NCBI RefSeq assembly: GCF_014640295.1 | Contig: NZ_BMGR01000010.1 | Span: 171,059-235,058 of the forward strand | Source: Paenibacillus abyssi | GTDB taxonomy: Bacteria > Bacillota > Bacilli > Paenibacillales > Paenibacillaceae | Length of the DNA: 64,000 nucleotides | Direction: 5' to 3' | Part shown: piece by piece, positions 53,969 through 62,585 of the stretch | How positions within the stretch are numbered: position 1 is the first letter of the stretch | How the letters are laid out: each line of letters begins with the position of its first letter | The notes under the pieces: model-generated | Seen by the model: only the letters and a program-made list of their open reading frames with translations | Told to the model about the DNA's origin: nothing | Databases searched by the model: none | Position numbers and translations under genes: made by a program

Positions 53969-55674
53969 TTCGCCACCTCCTGCGCCTGCTCACCGTTAAT
54001 TTCCATGCTTTCCGACCAATTCACCAGTTGGTATTGATAACCCTGCTCAGTCATGAAAAGCTGCCGCTTTAAAGCGAACTCCGTTTCTTTAGTTCCGGTT
54101 GTAACCACACTGTAGAACCAAGCTTCATTAGCATTCGGCTTCGGACGAAGAATCCTGCCGATCCGCTGCGCTTCCTCTTGTCTGGAGCCAAAGCTTCCTG
54201 ACACCTGAACGGCCACTGCGGCATCGGGTAGATCAATCGCAAAATTGGCAACTTTGGATACGATAAGCGCCCGGACGTCGCCCGCTTTAAAACGGTTGAA
54301 CCACATCTCCCGCTCATGATGCGGCGTACTGCCCGTCAACAGGGGAAGCTTGAACCGATCCGCAAGCTGACGAAGCTGTGTAAGATATTGGCCGATAATA
54401 AGCATCTGCTTATCCTCATGAAGGTCTAATAACGACTGCACAACATCTGCTTTATTCGGATTCTCGCTCGCCAATCTTAGCTTCCCTTTAGGCGCTGCCT
54501 GATAATAACACTCGGCATACGTTCCTGTTAGCGGAACCCGAAATTCCGTACAGCTTACGGAGGCAATCCAGCCTTGCTGTTCGAGCTGCTTCCAAGGCAT
54601 ATCAAAACGCTTGGGACCGATCAAGGAGAACACATCGCCCTCACACCCGTCCTCCCGGACTAGCGTAGCGGTCAAGCCGAGCCGGCGTGTCGCTTGAATC
54701 TCCGCCGTCATCCTAAATACGGGCGCCGGCAGCAAATGCACCTCATCATAAATGATGAGGCCCCAATCCCGTTCTCTGAATAGTTTCATATGGGTATATT
54801 CATGCTGTTTGGAAGAACGGTGCGTCATAATCTGATAGGTCGCAATCGTTACCGGGCGTACCTGCTTGAGCGGACCGGCATATTCCCCTACCTCGGCCGG
54901 CGTTAATGTCGTTTTGTCCAGTAATTCATTCTTCCATTGCTTTACCGAGGTCACATTAGAGGTTAGAATAAGCGTCGCGCAATTCAATCTGGACAGTGCC
55001 GCGATCCCGACCACCGTTTTGCCCGCTCCACATGGGAGCACGAGTACGCCGCTGCCTCCATGCACGTTTCCCTCGCTGTAGAACAAGTCGGCCGCCTGTT
55101 CTTGATAATCGCGCAGCCTGAAGCTTCTGCCGCTCTTGGTCTCCTGCAATAACGCGACCTTCAGCGATTCGCCGGCATGGTATCCCGCCAGATCCAACAC
55201 CGGATAACCCTGTCGCAGCAGCTCCTGCTTGAGCCTTCCGCGTTCAGACGGTTTCACTTCCCAGACGTTATCCGAGAGCTGGCGCAGCAGCGCATCCCCT
55301 ACGGCTTTCTTATCCATAAGCAGCGATCGGGCGGCTTCGCAATCCACGGTCAACGTCATGGAGCCATGCTGATGCCGCAAGCACAGTTTGCCATAGCGGT
55401 CTGCCCATTCCCTGATGTTTGAAGCTGCTGTCATGGGGACCTCGTATTTGCTAAAGGCCTGCAGCGTATCAATCATCTGCTGTGCTGTTCCCCCTGCAGC
55501 ACAAGCATTCCACACCGACAAGGGTGTAAAACGATACGTATGCAAATCGCCAGGCCTTTTCACTAAATCAGCGAATCGGGCAAGCCGCTCGGCCGCTTCT
55601 TTACTTGTAAGATGCCGTCCATCCAGTAAAACTGTGTTGTCTGATTGAATAATAAGTGAGCCATCCTTGCGCAT
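53965..55674 (-). CDS. XPB/ERCC3-type DNA helicase
   Basis: Superfamily 2 3'-5' helicase related to eukaryotic XPB. About 569 aa. After an N-terminal region with the helicase-associated fold, Walker A PCGAGKTVVG (about 214-223), DEVH box (310-313), TATLVREDG with the XPB-specific RED motif, and motif VI QRIGRILRPK are seen. ATG 55674 is chosen because AAGGGG sits 6 bases before it. It is followed by the partner gene with a 4-base overlap. A role in DNA repair is inferred. Confidence 0.9.
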   Translation of the reverse strand: MRKDGSLIIQSDNTVLLDGRHLTSKEAAERLARFADLVKRPGDLHTYRFTPLSVWNACAAGGTAQQMIDTLQAFSKYEVPMTAASNIREWADRYGKLCLRHQHGSMTLTVDCEAARSLLMDKKAVGDALLRQLSDNVWEVKPSERGRLKQELLRQGYPVLDLAGYHAGESLKVALLQETKSGRSFRLRDYQEQAADLFYSEGNVHGGSGVLVLPCGAGKTVVGIAALSRLNCATLILTSNVTSVKQWKNELLDKTTLTPAEVGEYAGPLKQVRPVTIATYQIMTHRSSKQHEYTHMKLFRERDWGLIIYDEVHLLPAPVFRMTAEIQATRRLGLTATLVREDGCEGDVFSLIGPKRFDMPWKQLEQQGWIASVSCTEFRVPLTGTYAECYYQAAPKGKLRLASENPNKADVVQSLLDLHEDKQMLIIGQYLTQLRQLADRFKLPLLTGSTPHHEREMWFNRFKAGDVRALIVSKVANFAIDLPDAAVAVQVSGSFGSRQEEAQRIGRILRPKPNANEAWFYSVVTTGTKETEFALKRQLFMTEQGYQYQLVNWSESMEINGEQAQEVAK

Positions 55675-55813
55675 AAACATCCCCTTCTTTTCCAAACCGT
55701 TTTCTTATTAGTTCAGTATGAAGAAGATTGGACTGTTTTATGCCATTTTCGGCGAGCTGTTCTCCTCAGAGAAAGACGGCGGGGGCCGCGACGATCTGAG
55801 GTTTATCTGAATA

Positions 55814-56533
55814 TTATCTTTTGGGCGCTCTAAAGCCCGCTTGCTCCGCTTCCTTTTCCGTACAAAACATCATCTCCGCTATCGTCTGTTCGTAAGACCG
55901 GCTCCCGGGAACGTGATAGATCCTTTCATTGCGGGAATTGATATTTCCTTTGATTTGCGGATCCGCGCAGCTCTGGGCTGGAGTATCAGGGGTATCAGAC
56001 GTATTTTGTTCGTTTATTCCCCACAGCCCCTTTCCCGCTTCTCTTGCTTGGCGCTCCAATTTCAAGAAATGCTCCGCATACATGACATTAGGCGGGACGG
56101 TCATGATGGAAGCGTAACCGCCACCCAGCAGTTGATCGTTGAACATTTCCGGCTCCCCTTCTATAAACACATAACGAAGCAGCCTGCCATACCGGTCCGT
56201 GCTGCCCACATCGCTAAAAAGATAAAGCTTTTTATTCATTAGCCGCTCGGCAGCAAATGCTTTGGCATCCTGTCCATACGCTTCTCCCTGCCCGGATATT
56301 TCAGGCGCATTTACACCGACAAGCCTCACTCTGTCACCGCCTTGAAGGACAAAAGTATCCCCGTCAATGACGCGTTCTGCAAATCCGGTCTCCATAGGAC
56401 GGCTCTTCAGGTCCGGATAACTTTTGATGATCTCACTATAATAAGCATCGTTTCCCGATTGTTGCCCGCATGCCGCCAGAGTTGTTATTGCTGTTAATAT
56501 GACGACGATATGAATTAAAATACGCGTATTCAT
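55814..56533 (-). CDS. Secreted/lipoprotein thermonuclease (SNase family)
   Basis: Extracellular staphylococcal-nuclease-like enzyme cutting DNA and RNA. It has 239 aa. A signal peptide ends in lipobox LAAC (Cys22). The SNase core has [25 protein letters not shown] (DGDT metal/active-site segment), [11 protein letters not shown] and GKGLWG. The C-terminal 45 residues, [19 protein letters not shown]...MFCT, look like the Ada-type metal-binding tail seen in other thermonucleases. The ATG 56533 has AAGGGGAAAG upstream; the longer frame is the opposite of the CBS gene. Confidence 0.9.
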   Translation of the reverse strand: MNTRILIHIVVILTAITTLAACGQQSGNDAYYSEIIKSYPDLKSRPMETGFAERVIDGDTFVLQGGDRVRLVGVNAPEISGQGEAYGQDAKAFAAERLMNKKLYLFSDVGSTDRYGRLLRYVFIEGEPEMFNDQLLGGGYASIMTVPPNVMYAEHFLKLERQAREAGKGLWGINEQNTSDTPDTPAQSCADPQIKGNINSRNERIYHVPGSRSYEQTIAEMMFCTEKEAEQAGFRAPKR

Positions 56534-56565
56534 TGCTTTCCCCTTTTCGCTCCTCTTTTGTACAC

Positions 56566-56607
56566 AGAAAAATCCCCCTAATCGCAGTGATACGCATAGG
56601 GGGATTT
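56566..56607 (-). terminator. Terminator of the CBS gene
   Basis: On the minus strand AAATCCCCCTA / TAGGGGGATTT form an 11-base-pair stem around a 16-base loop with TTCTG after the T-rich arm. It lies between the CBS gene and the nuclease gene. Confidence 0.75.
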
Positions 56608-56627
56608 CATGATTGAAATGATCTCGC

Positions 56628-57068
56628 TTAATGAAAAGCTGCGGATTCCCGGTGCTCCTGCTCGGAAATGCTGCTGAGCGCCTCTCCTGCTTCATTAACG
56701 AAAATTTCCCGAACCGCTAAGTCTCCGATTGCGACGATCCCTATTAATTCCCCGTTATCTACGACAGGAAGACGACGAATTTGATTATTGGCCATCAACC
56801 GGGCAGCATCATCTACTGAGGTCGAAGAGGAGATCGTTTTGATATCCTTTGTAATGACCTCGGACACCCCTGTTGAACCAGAGTGCTTCTGCGCATATCC
56901 ACGAACAACCAAATCGCGGTCGGTTACAACGCCGATCAGCTTTCTCCCTTCTACGATCGGGACAAAACCGATATCATTATTTTTCATTAATACCGCCAGC
57001 TCATAAATATTGTCTTTCATAGTAGCAGTAACACAGTCCTTGGACATAATATCCTTTACGGTTTTCAT
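56628..57068 (-). CDS. Two-CBS-domain protein
   Basis: CBS pairs bind adenine nucleotides such as ATP, AMP or c-di-AMP; the ligand here is unknown. It has 146 aa with two CBS repeats: [46 protein letters not shown] and [46 protein letters not shown]. Nothing else is fused. The ATG follows GGAGGGAATA. It is a single gene with its own terminator. B. subtilis YhcV and YlbB are of the same build. Confidence 0.88.
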   Translation of the reverse strand: MKTVKDIMSKDCVTATMKDNIYELAVLMKNNDIGFVPIVEGRKLIGVVTDRDLVVRGYAQKHSGSTGVSEVITKDIKTISSSTSVDDAARLMANNQIRRLPVVDNGELIGIVAIGDLAVREIFVNEAGEALSSISEQEHRESAAFH

Positions 57069-57211
57069 CGTATTCCCTCCATCGGTAGGCTAGAGCGATG
57101 TTGACCCTCCTGCTTCAGCATTCAAAAAGTCGAACGATCGTCCAACGAATAGGGTTTCCTAGGCTTCATGAAGCCATGCATAACGATGAACGAGGCCTTC
57201 TTCCAAATGTT

Positions 57212-58405
57212 TCAGCAGGGCGCCGAACCGTTTACATAATCCTCTGCCATACCGATCAGCAAGCTTCCGGAAACAACCATAGCCCTCTCATCCAGATCAA
57301 ACTTCGGATGATGATGCGGATAGATTGCATGTAACGATTCTTTGCCTGCGCCTACAAACATAAAACAGCCAGGCTTTTCATGCAGATAATAGGAAAAATC
57401 TTCTCCGGCCATGATTAGCTCCGAGTAAAGCGTCTGCTGCTCACCAACAATCTCCCGTCCGATCCGGAAAAAGCGTTCCGCCTCCTGCTTATGGTTAAGC
57501 ACCGGCGGATAGCCTTCACGGTAATTGAGACGGCCCTCAGCTCCGAACAGCGAGCAAGTCTGTTGCACCATGTCCATTATCCGCTGTCTGATAAAATCTC
57601 TCGTCTCCGTATTGAATGTACGTACCGTACCTTGCAGCTCCACCCGTTCAGCAATGACATTCGCCGTATTGCCGGCATGGAACGAACCGATCGATACGAC
57701 AGCTGGCTCAAGCGGATTCACGTTGCGGCTGACGATGGTTTGAAGCGCTTGTACGAGCGCGCTCCCCACAATAATCGCATCAACCGTTTGGTGCGGCAGG
57801 CCCCCATGGCCACCTTTGCCAATCACCTCAATCGAGAACTCATCTGCGGCCGCCATAAACGCACCGGGTCTGGAAGCTACTTTTCCATACGGAACCGGTG
57901 TCCATAGATGCACGCCGTAGATCGCATCCACTCCATCCAAGACGCCCTCTTTAATCATCGGAAGCGCACCGCCTGGAGAAACCTCTTCAGCAGGCTGGAA
58001 AATCAGCCTGCGGTTTCCCTTCAGCGATGCCCGCTGTTCATTATAATATTTAGCCACGCCAAGCAGTGTAGCCGTATGTGCGTCATGTCCACAGGCATGC
58101 ATGACACCCGGCACCTTGGATGCGTATTCCGTTGTTTTTTCATCATGGATTGGCAAAGCATCGATATCCGCCCGCAATGCAACGGTAGGGCCCGGCTCGC
58201 CGCCCTTTATCGTTGCCACAATGCCGTAGCCACCGACACCGCTCTTCACCTCACAGCCTAATTCAGCTAACTGCTCGGCAATATATCTGGAGGTCTTTTT
58301 TTCGTGAAAGGATAATTCCGGATATTGATGCAAATATCTACGCCATCCTACCATGTCGGGAAAGAGGCTTTGCAGCGCTTCCGCAGCTTTTCTGTTCGCG
58401 CACAT
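57212..58405 (-). CDS. M20 family amidohydrolase (N-acyl amino acid/hippurate type)
   Basis: Zinc-dependent hydrolase of N-acyl amino acids or similar compounds. It has 397 aa. LRADIDALPIHDE, MHACGHDAHTA, FQPAEEVSPGG, the dimerisation segment GKGGHGGLPHQTVDAI and the metal-ligand MAGEDFSYYL are conserved. The ATG 58405 follows AAAGGAGGA. It stands alone, with no biosynthetic neighbours, so the substrate is uncertain; N-acetyl-diaminopimelate deacetylase and AmhX-like roles are possible. Confidence 0.88.
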   Translation of the reverse strand: MCANRKAAEALQSLFPDMVGWRRYLHQYPELSFHEKKTSRYIAEQLAELGCEVKSGVGGYGIVATIKGGEPGPTVALRADIDALPIHDEKTTEYASKVPGVMHACGHDAHTATLLGVAKYYNEQRASLKGNRRLIFQPAEEVSPGGALPMIKEGVLDGVDAIYGVHLWTPVPYGKVASRPGAFMAAADEFSIEVIGKGGHGGLPHQTVDAIIVGSALVQALQTIVSRNVNPLEPAVVSIGSFHAGNTANVIAERVELQGTVRTFNTETRDFIRQRIMDMVQQTCSLFGAEGRLNYREGYPPVLNHKQEAERFFRIGREIVGEQQTLYSELIMAGEDFSYYLHEKPGCFMFVGAGKESLHAIYPHHHPKFDLDERAMVVSGSLLIGMAEDYVNGSAPC

Positions 58406-58562
58406 TAGGCAAATCCTCCTTTAAGCATGAATTTAATTCCCTTCATTATATGTTTCATTTTAACAGATCAACGGTGAGAAACGGAAGAGCGCCTCCTATT
58501 ATATTCCCTTCATATTTCGTAAAAATGTCACTTTTCCCAAGTTGGAGGAGGGCGACTAAGGC

Positions 58563-58591
58563 TTGCACAAGCAGGGGAAACATACTATCAT
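58563..58591 (+). promoter_or_regulatory. Probable promoter of yugN-ftsW
   Basis: TTGCAC (58563-58568) and TATCAT (58586-58591) are spaced by 17 bases, with the first start codon 25 bases downstream. Confidence 0.55.
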
Positions 58592-58615
58592 GAATAAAGA
58601 ATAAGGTAAGGCACT

Positions 58616-58978
58616 ATGAAAGGGGATTTTTCCGTGATTATCGAAAATACAGGCCTTAATGGCATGACTAGCGAATTGGCATACCTTGATGAGTCCGCAG
58701 GGAAACTTGGTTTTGTTCGTTGGCAGTGGGAATATTACCGCGCTACATACGATTTGAAGCTGGAAGACCGCGCAAGCAAAACGGAGTACTTCCTTCGCAT
58801 TAATACCCGCGCAGTTGAAGGCAAGCTTGAACAAGCCCATGCGGTACTCGCTATTGAATCGGTTTATATCGGCCGGGCAACGTTCCCGCACGGCTTGGAA
58901 TATGAATCTCCGGTGCCTCAGCCGATCTTAAACACCGCTACACAGCGTTTACAAGATCTTAAGAAACTGCTTGCGTAA
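58616..58978 (+). CDS. YugN-like family protein
   Basis: Conserved Bacillales protein of unknown function, 120 aa. The core TYDLKLEDRASKTEYFLRINTRAVEGKLE and the C-terminal LNTATQRLQDLKKLL match the YugN family. The start is either ATG 58616 or, less far upstream, GTG 58634, which has AAGGGG at better spacing. It lies 15 bases before ftsW and is likely cotranscribed. No enzymatic motif is seen. Confidence 0.8.
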   Translation: MKGDFSVIIENTGLNGMTSELAYLDESAGKLGFVRWQWEYYRATYDLKLEDRASKTEYFLRINTRAVEGKLEQAHAVLAIESVYIGRATFPHGLEYESPVPQPILNTATQRLQDLKKLLA

Positions 58979-58993
58979 AGCGGGGAGCTCATT

Positions 58994-60172
58994 ATGAAAA
59001 AACCGCAGAACGGCCTCCGGGGCAGGCCGGATTTTCTGCTTTTAATTTTCACGCTCCTTCTTGTCGGTTTTGGTCTGGTCATGGTTCTCAGCGCTAGCTC
59101 CAATATTGCCGTTGCAAGTGATTTATACAATCGTGATCCGCTTTATTTCACGAAGCGTCAGTTATTGTGGGTCGGGCTTGGCTCAATCGCCATGCTCACG
59201 CTGATGAATATCCCCTACGAGATATTCAAGAAGTGGTTTATTATTTACTTCCTGCCGGTACTAGTGCTTCTAATGCTGGTGCCATTCGTAGGTAAGGAGG
59301 TCAACGGCGCACGAAGCTGGTTCGGCGTAGGCTCCTTAGGGATTCAGCCCACCGAGTTTGCAAAATTGGCTCTTATCTTGTATTTGGGACGACTGATCTC
59401 CAAAAAAGGAGAGACATTTCGTGATTTCAAAAAAGGGCTGCTTCCTGTCATGATCGTAGTCGGTTTCATTTGCGGCTTGATCATGCTGCAGCCCGATCTC
59501 GGATCATGTCTCATTCTCGCCGCTTGCGCAGCGATTATGATCGTTGCCGGCGGATCGAATTTAAAGCACGTTCTCTACTCGGGAGCCATCATATCCGTAA
59601 TCGTCTCATTGATGGTCAGCATTTCGATGGCATCTAACCCGGGGGCATGGCAATATCGGATTAATCGATTTACATCTTTTATGAATCCGCTTGAGGATCA
59701 GCTCGGCAGCGGTTACCATTTAGCGCATTCGCTCTTTGCGCTTGGACACGGTGGATTTACGGGGGCCGGCTTCGGGCATGGTGTCCAAAAGCTTCACTAT
59801 CTCCCCTATGCTTATAATGACTTCATCTTTGCCGTCATTGGAGAAGAGTTAGGGTTTATCGGAAGCATGATTTTTCTGCTTGTTTATTTGTTTTTTTTAT
59901 GGCGCGGAATCATTATCGCCCTGCGCTGCCCCGACGTTTATGGAACGGTGGTCGGAGTTGGCATCGTAGGATTAATTGCTGTACAGGCGATTATAAATAT
60001 TGGCGGGGTGACGGGACTCATGCCGATTACCGGGGTCACGCTCCCCTTTATAAGTTATGGCGGATCGTCCATGCTTGTTACACTTGCCAGTATCGGCATC
60101 CTGCTCAGTATTTCAAGAGAGTATAACAACCCGGAACGATCAAACGATAGATACAAAAAAACAGCCCGCTAA
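58994..60172 (+). CDS. ftsW: Cell-division peptidoglycan polymerase FtsW (SEDS family)
   Basis: SEDS glycosyltransferase that polymerises glycan strands with a class B penicillin-binding protein. It has 392 aa, about ten membrane segments. The SEDS motifs are visible: VNGARSWFGVGSLGIQPTEFAKLAL, the catalytic-region segment QPDLGSCLIL, and the C-terminal GGVTGLMPITGVTLPFISYGGSSM. RodA and SpoVE are close, but ylaN-ftsW proximity matches the B. subtilis locus. RBS CGGGGAG. The stop lies in its terminator stem. Confidence 0.88.
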   Translation: MKKPQNGLRGRPDFLLLIFTLLLVGFGLVMVLSASSNIAVASDLYNRDPLYFTKRQLLWVGLGSIAMLTLMNIPYEIFKKWFIIYFLPVLVLLMLVPFVGKEVNGARSWFGVGSLGIQPTEFAKLALILYLGRLISKKGETFRDFKKGLLPVMIVVGFICGLIMLQPDLGSCLILAACAAIMIVAGGSNLKHVLYSGAIISVIVSLMVSISMASNPGAWQYRINRFTSFMNPLEDQLGSGYHLAHSLFALGHGGFTGAGFGHGVQKLHYLPYAYNDFIFAVIGEELGFIGSMIFLLVYLFFLWRGIIIALRCPDVYGTVVGVGIVGLIAVQAIINIGGVTGLMPITGVTLPFISYGGSSMLVTLASIGILLSISREYNNPERSNDRYKKTAR

Positions 60173-60197
60173 TGGTCACGATAGCGGGCTGTTTTTT
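60155..60197. terminator. Terminator between ftsW and the Asp23 gene
   Basis: AAAACAGCCCGCTA and TAGCGGGCTGTTTT pair over a 10-base loop with A-runs before and T-runs after, so it can act on both strands. The ftsW stop codon is within the left arm. Confidence 0.88.
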
Positions 60198-60209
60198 ATA
60201 AGCTGTGTC

Positions 60210-60593
60210 TCATTTCACGCGAAATTGGTGTACCTCTTCAAGCTCATCTTCCTTCAAGGCCACACCCTCTACCTTTACATTCACTTCCACTACGTTTAAT
60301 CCAGTCATGTTCTCAACCGCTTCACGAACATTATCCTGCAGCACTCTGCATACTTCCTGAATCGGAATGCCATATTTAACAATTACCCTCAGGTCAATTG
60401 CCGCTTCGAGTTGGCCCACTTCGACCGAGACGCCCTTTTGAACATTTTTGCCGCTCAGACGTTTCGCCAAACCCTCGGATATCCCGCCCGACATTGCTGC
60501 AATCCCTGGTGTTTCCAGCGCTGCGAGGCCGGCAATAGTGGAGACAACATCGTCAGAAATTCGAATCATACCGGTTTGAAGGTCTTCGGTCAT
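60210..60593 (-). CDS. Asp23/Gls24 family envelope stress protein
   Basis: Second Asp23 family protein in the window, 127 aa. GMIRISDDVVSTIAGLAALETPGIAAM and VIVKYGIPIQEVCRVLQDNVREAVENMTGLNVVEVNVKVEGV are the two conserved blocks. Start ATG 60593 has GAGGAG eight bases upstream; the GTG 60602 overlaps that site. It converges on ftsW and faces cax with a shared upstream gap. Its role is unknown; paralogue YloU is at 24.4 kb. Confidence 0.86.
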   Translation of the reverse strand: MTEDLQTGMIRISDDVVSTIAGLAALETPGIAAMSGGISEGLAKRLSGKNVQKGVSVEVGQLEAAIDLRVIVKYGIPIQEVCRVLQDNVREAVENMTGLNVVEVNVKVEGVALKEDELEEVHQFRVK

Positions 60594-60722
60594 ATTCTTC
60601 ACTCCTCATCTTCCATATGTTCTCATTGTACTGGAAGCGCCCAAACGAAGCAAGAAGGCATCACGGCTAATTAAAAGATTAACATCCGTATATACTAACG
60701 GCAGTGAATGGGGTGTTATGAA

Positions 60723-61781
60723 ATGAAGAAAAATGCATTCTTTATCATGCTCATCGTAACTTTTGCGCTGAGCGGTATTGCCCATTATGCCCATTGGGAC
60801 ATGATCGCGCAATTTGCGTTTTCCGCAATCGCCATCTTGTTTGTAGCCGGTTTTCTAGGCAAAGCCACGGAAAGCGTAGCTCATTATGCCGGACAGCGGC
60901 TAGGCGGCTTTCTGAACGCTACGTTCGGCAACGCAGCGGAATTGATTATCGCCATCTTTCTTGTGAGAGAGGGCTTGTTCGATATGGTTAAAGCCAGCTT
61001 GACAGGAGCGATCATCGGCAACCTGCTTCTGGTGCTTGGCCTCAGCATGCTGCTCGGCGGCATTAAATTCAAACAGCAGCATTACAATGTCGAAGCTGCA
61101 GGCCACAATGCGACACTGATGATTATGGCGGTCATCGGGCTGTTCGTTCCGGCAGTTTTTGTCACATCGGAAAATTTTTCAGTTCGCAAGGATGAGATTC
61201 TAAGCTTGTCCGTTGCCGGCATTCTTATCCTGTCTTATTTACTCTGGCTAATTTTCTCCATGATTACCCATAAGGATATTCTCGCCGATGAACAAGCCCC
61301 GCCTGATCATGGAGAGGAGCCTGCATGGTCCAAGCGGACCTCCGTTTTGTATCTCATCACTGCAACGGTCATGGTCGCTCTCGTCAGTGAATGGCTGGTC
61401 GGTACATTGGATACATTCTCCGCCAGATTCGGGCTCTCCGAGCTGTTCATAGGCGCCTTCGTCATCGCCATTGTCGGCAACGCCGCAGAACACAGCGCAG
61501 CCGTTATGCTGGCCATGAAGAACAAGATCGGCGCAGCCGTCGAGATCGCTATCGGAAGCAGCCTGCAAATCGCTTTGTTTGTTGCTCCGGTGCTTATATT
61601 TGTCAGCACTTTGTTCGGTCAAACGATGGATATTTTATTCACGCCAATTGAACTGACGGCAATCGCAGTAGCCGTCTTTATCGCTCAATCGGTTTCAAGG
61701 GACGCCAGAACCAACTGGTATGAAGGCGCTCTTCTCATTATGGTGTATCTCATATTAGGTATCGCGTTCTATCTTGTGTAA
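60723..61781 (+). CDS. Calcium/proton exchanger (CAX family)
   Basis: Membrane antiporter removing Ca2+ in exchange for protons. It has 352 aa with about eleven hydrophobic segments. Both calcium-binding repeats are intact: FGNAAELIIAIF (early) and VGNAAEHSAAVMLA (late), each with the essential glutamate, and a loop with acidic residues separates the halves. ATG 60723 has GGGGTG upstream. It converges on ylaN with a shared terminator region. Confidence 0.9.
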   Translation: MKKNAFFIMLIVTFALSGIAHYAHWDMIAQFAFSAIAILFVAGFLGKATESVAHYAGQRLGGFLNATFGNAAELIIAIFLVREGLFDMVKASLTGAIIGNLLLVLGLSMLLGGIKFKQQHYNVEAAGHNATLMIMAVIGLFVPAVFVTSENFSVRKDEILSLSVAGILILSYLLWLIFSMITHKDILADEQAPPDHGEEPAWSKRTSVLYLITATVMVALVSEWLVGTLDTFSARFGLSELFIGAFVIAIVGNAAEHSAAVMLAMKNKIGAAVEIAIGSSLQIALFVAPVLIFVSTLFGQTMDILFTPIELTAIAVAVFIAQSVSRDARTNWYEGALLIMVYLILGIAFYLV

Positions 61782-61783
61782 AC

Positions 61784-61815
61784 AAAAAAAGTAGTCTCCG
61801 AATGCAGAGACTACT
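61784..61815 (-). terminator. Terminator of ylaN, shared gap with cax
   Basis: On the minus strand AGTAGTCTC / GAGACTACT pair around TGCATTCG and are followed by TTTTTT. The stem overlaps the ylaN stop codon. Confidence 0.83.
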
Positions 61816-62098
61816 CGCTTGGGTTTAACGCTTCATACAGCTGCGCTAAGTTTCTTTCCAGCTTGACCAAAATCTGCTTGCCTGCCGATTCGGGGATTAA
61901 TCCGGCACGTACCGCAAAATCAACCTCACGAGAGAAACCATACATCTGCGTATCGAGAACTTCCTCGTATAGTGGACATTTACGAGTGGCCAGATTTTCC
62001 ATCTGAACCTCGATCAACTTTTCAATTTTATTTGCATCTTCCTGGAGAAGATGAAGCGCTTTTTGATGCATATGCACCATAACATCCGATGAAGACAA
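61811..62098 (-). CDS. ylaN: YlaN family protein (DUF1507)
   Basis: Small helical protein linked to iron homeostasis and to Fur in Firmicutes. It has 95 aa. [24 protein letters not shown] and [28 protein letters not shown] are very close to B. subtilis YlaN. The start is TTG 62098 after GGGGGGAG. It lies near ftsW, as in B. subtilis. Monocistronic. Confidence 0.93.
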   Translation of the reverse strand: MSSSDVMVHMHQKALHLLQEDANKIEKLIEVQMENLATRKCPLYEEVLDTQMYGFSREVDFAVRAGLIPESAGKQILVKLERNLAQLYEALNPSE

Positions 62099-62181
62099 TG
62101 TACTCCCCCCTGTGCGCGTTCGTCGCCGTCTTCTATACCTTTTATATTAGTCGAAATTGCCTCAATACACAAGGACAAAAC

Positions 62182-62219
62182 AGAAAAGCACCCAATCCGT
62201 GCAAAACCGGAGGATGCTT
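62182..62219 (-). terminator. Terminator of the HPr-like gene
   Basis: On the minus strand AAGCATCC / GGGTGCTT (one G-U pair) with an inner TCCG/CGGA stem is followed by TTCTGTTTT. Confidence 0.7.
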
Positions 62220-62240
62220 TATCTAAGTAATATCGTTCAA

Positions 62241-62483
62241 TTAGTCGGCTACAATGGAAATTGCCAGATTGTGCTTGGCAAACACTTCTGCCATTGCCGC
62301 TTTTGCTTCATCGGCATCCGGGCCATGAACATGAAGCTCATAGGAATGTCCGCTTACCAAAGTCGTGAACAAACCGAGTATACTTTTAACATCGATATAC
62401 TTGTTTTCCGCTTGGAGAACGATGGAAGACCGGAATCGGCTAGCTATTTGGGAAATGTCTACGATTGCTGCGTTATTGGACAT
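62241..62483 (-). CDS. HPr-like protein lacking the active-site histidine
   Basis: HPr-fold protein of 80 aa, probably regulatory rather than a phosphate carrier. From residue 5 it aligns without gaps to HPr residue 17 onward: SQIASRF matches helix 1 and DVKSILGLFTT matches NLKSIMGVMS, so the Ser46 kinase site is kept as Ser34. The first strand of HPr and the HARPA histidine site are absent. The ATG 62483 is fixed by GGAGGGG. The longer frame adds 29 residues with no HPr match and no binding site. Crh is the nearest well-known parallel. Confidence 0.82.
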   Translation of the reverse strand: MSNNAAIVDISQIASRFRSSIVLQAENKYIDVKSILGLFTTLVSGHSYELHVHGPDADEAKAAMAEVFAKHNLAISIVAD

Positions 62484-62585
62484 GCGAATCCCCTCCAAAA
62501 TGATTGTGTTCTGTAAAATCTTTTCTACATCATACCTTGATTTCCCAACACATTCAAGGGCAAAGTTCACAAAAAAATTTAGATA

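Noticed and set aside
56534..56695. Extended N-terminus of the thermonuclease
   Set aside because: It runs through the CBS gene's terminator and 3' end and would bury the signal peptide inside the protein.
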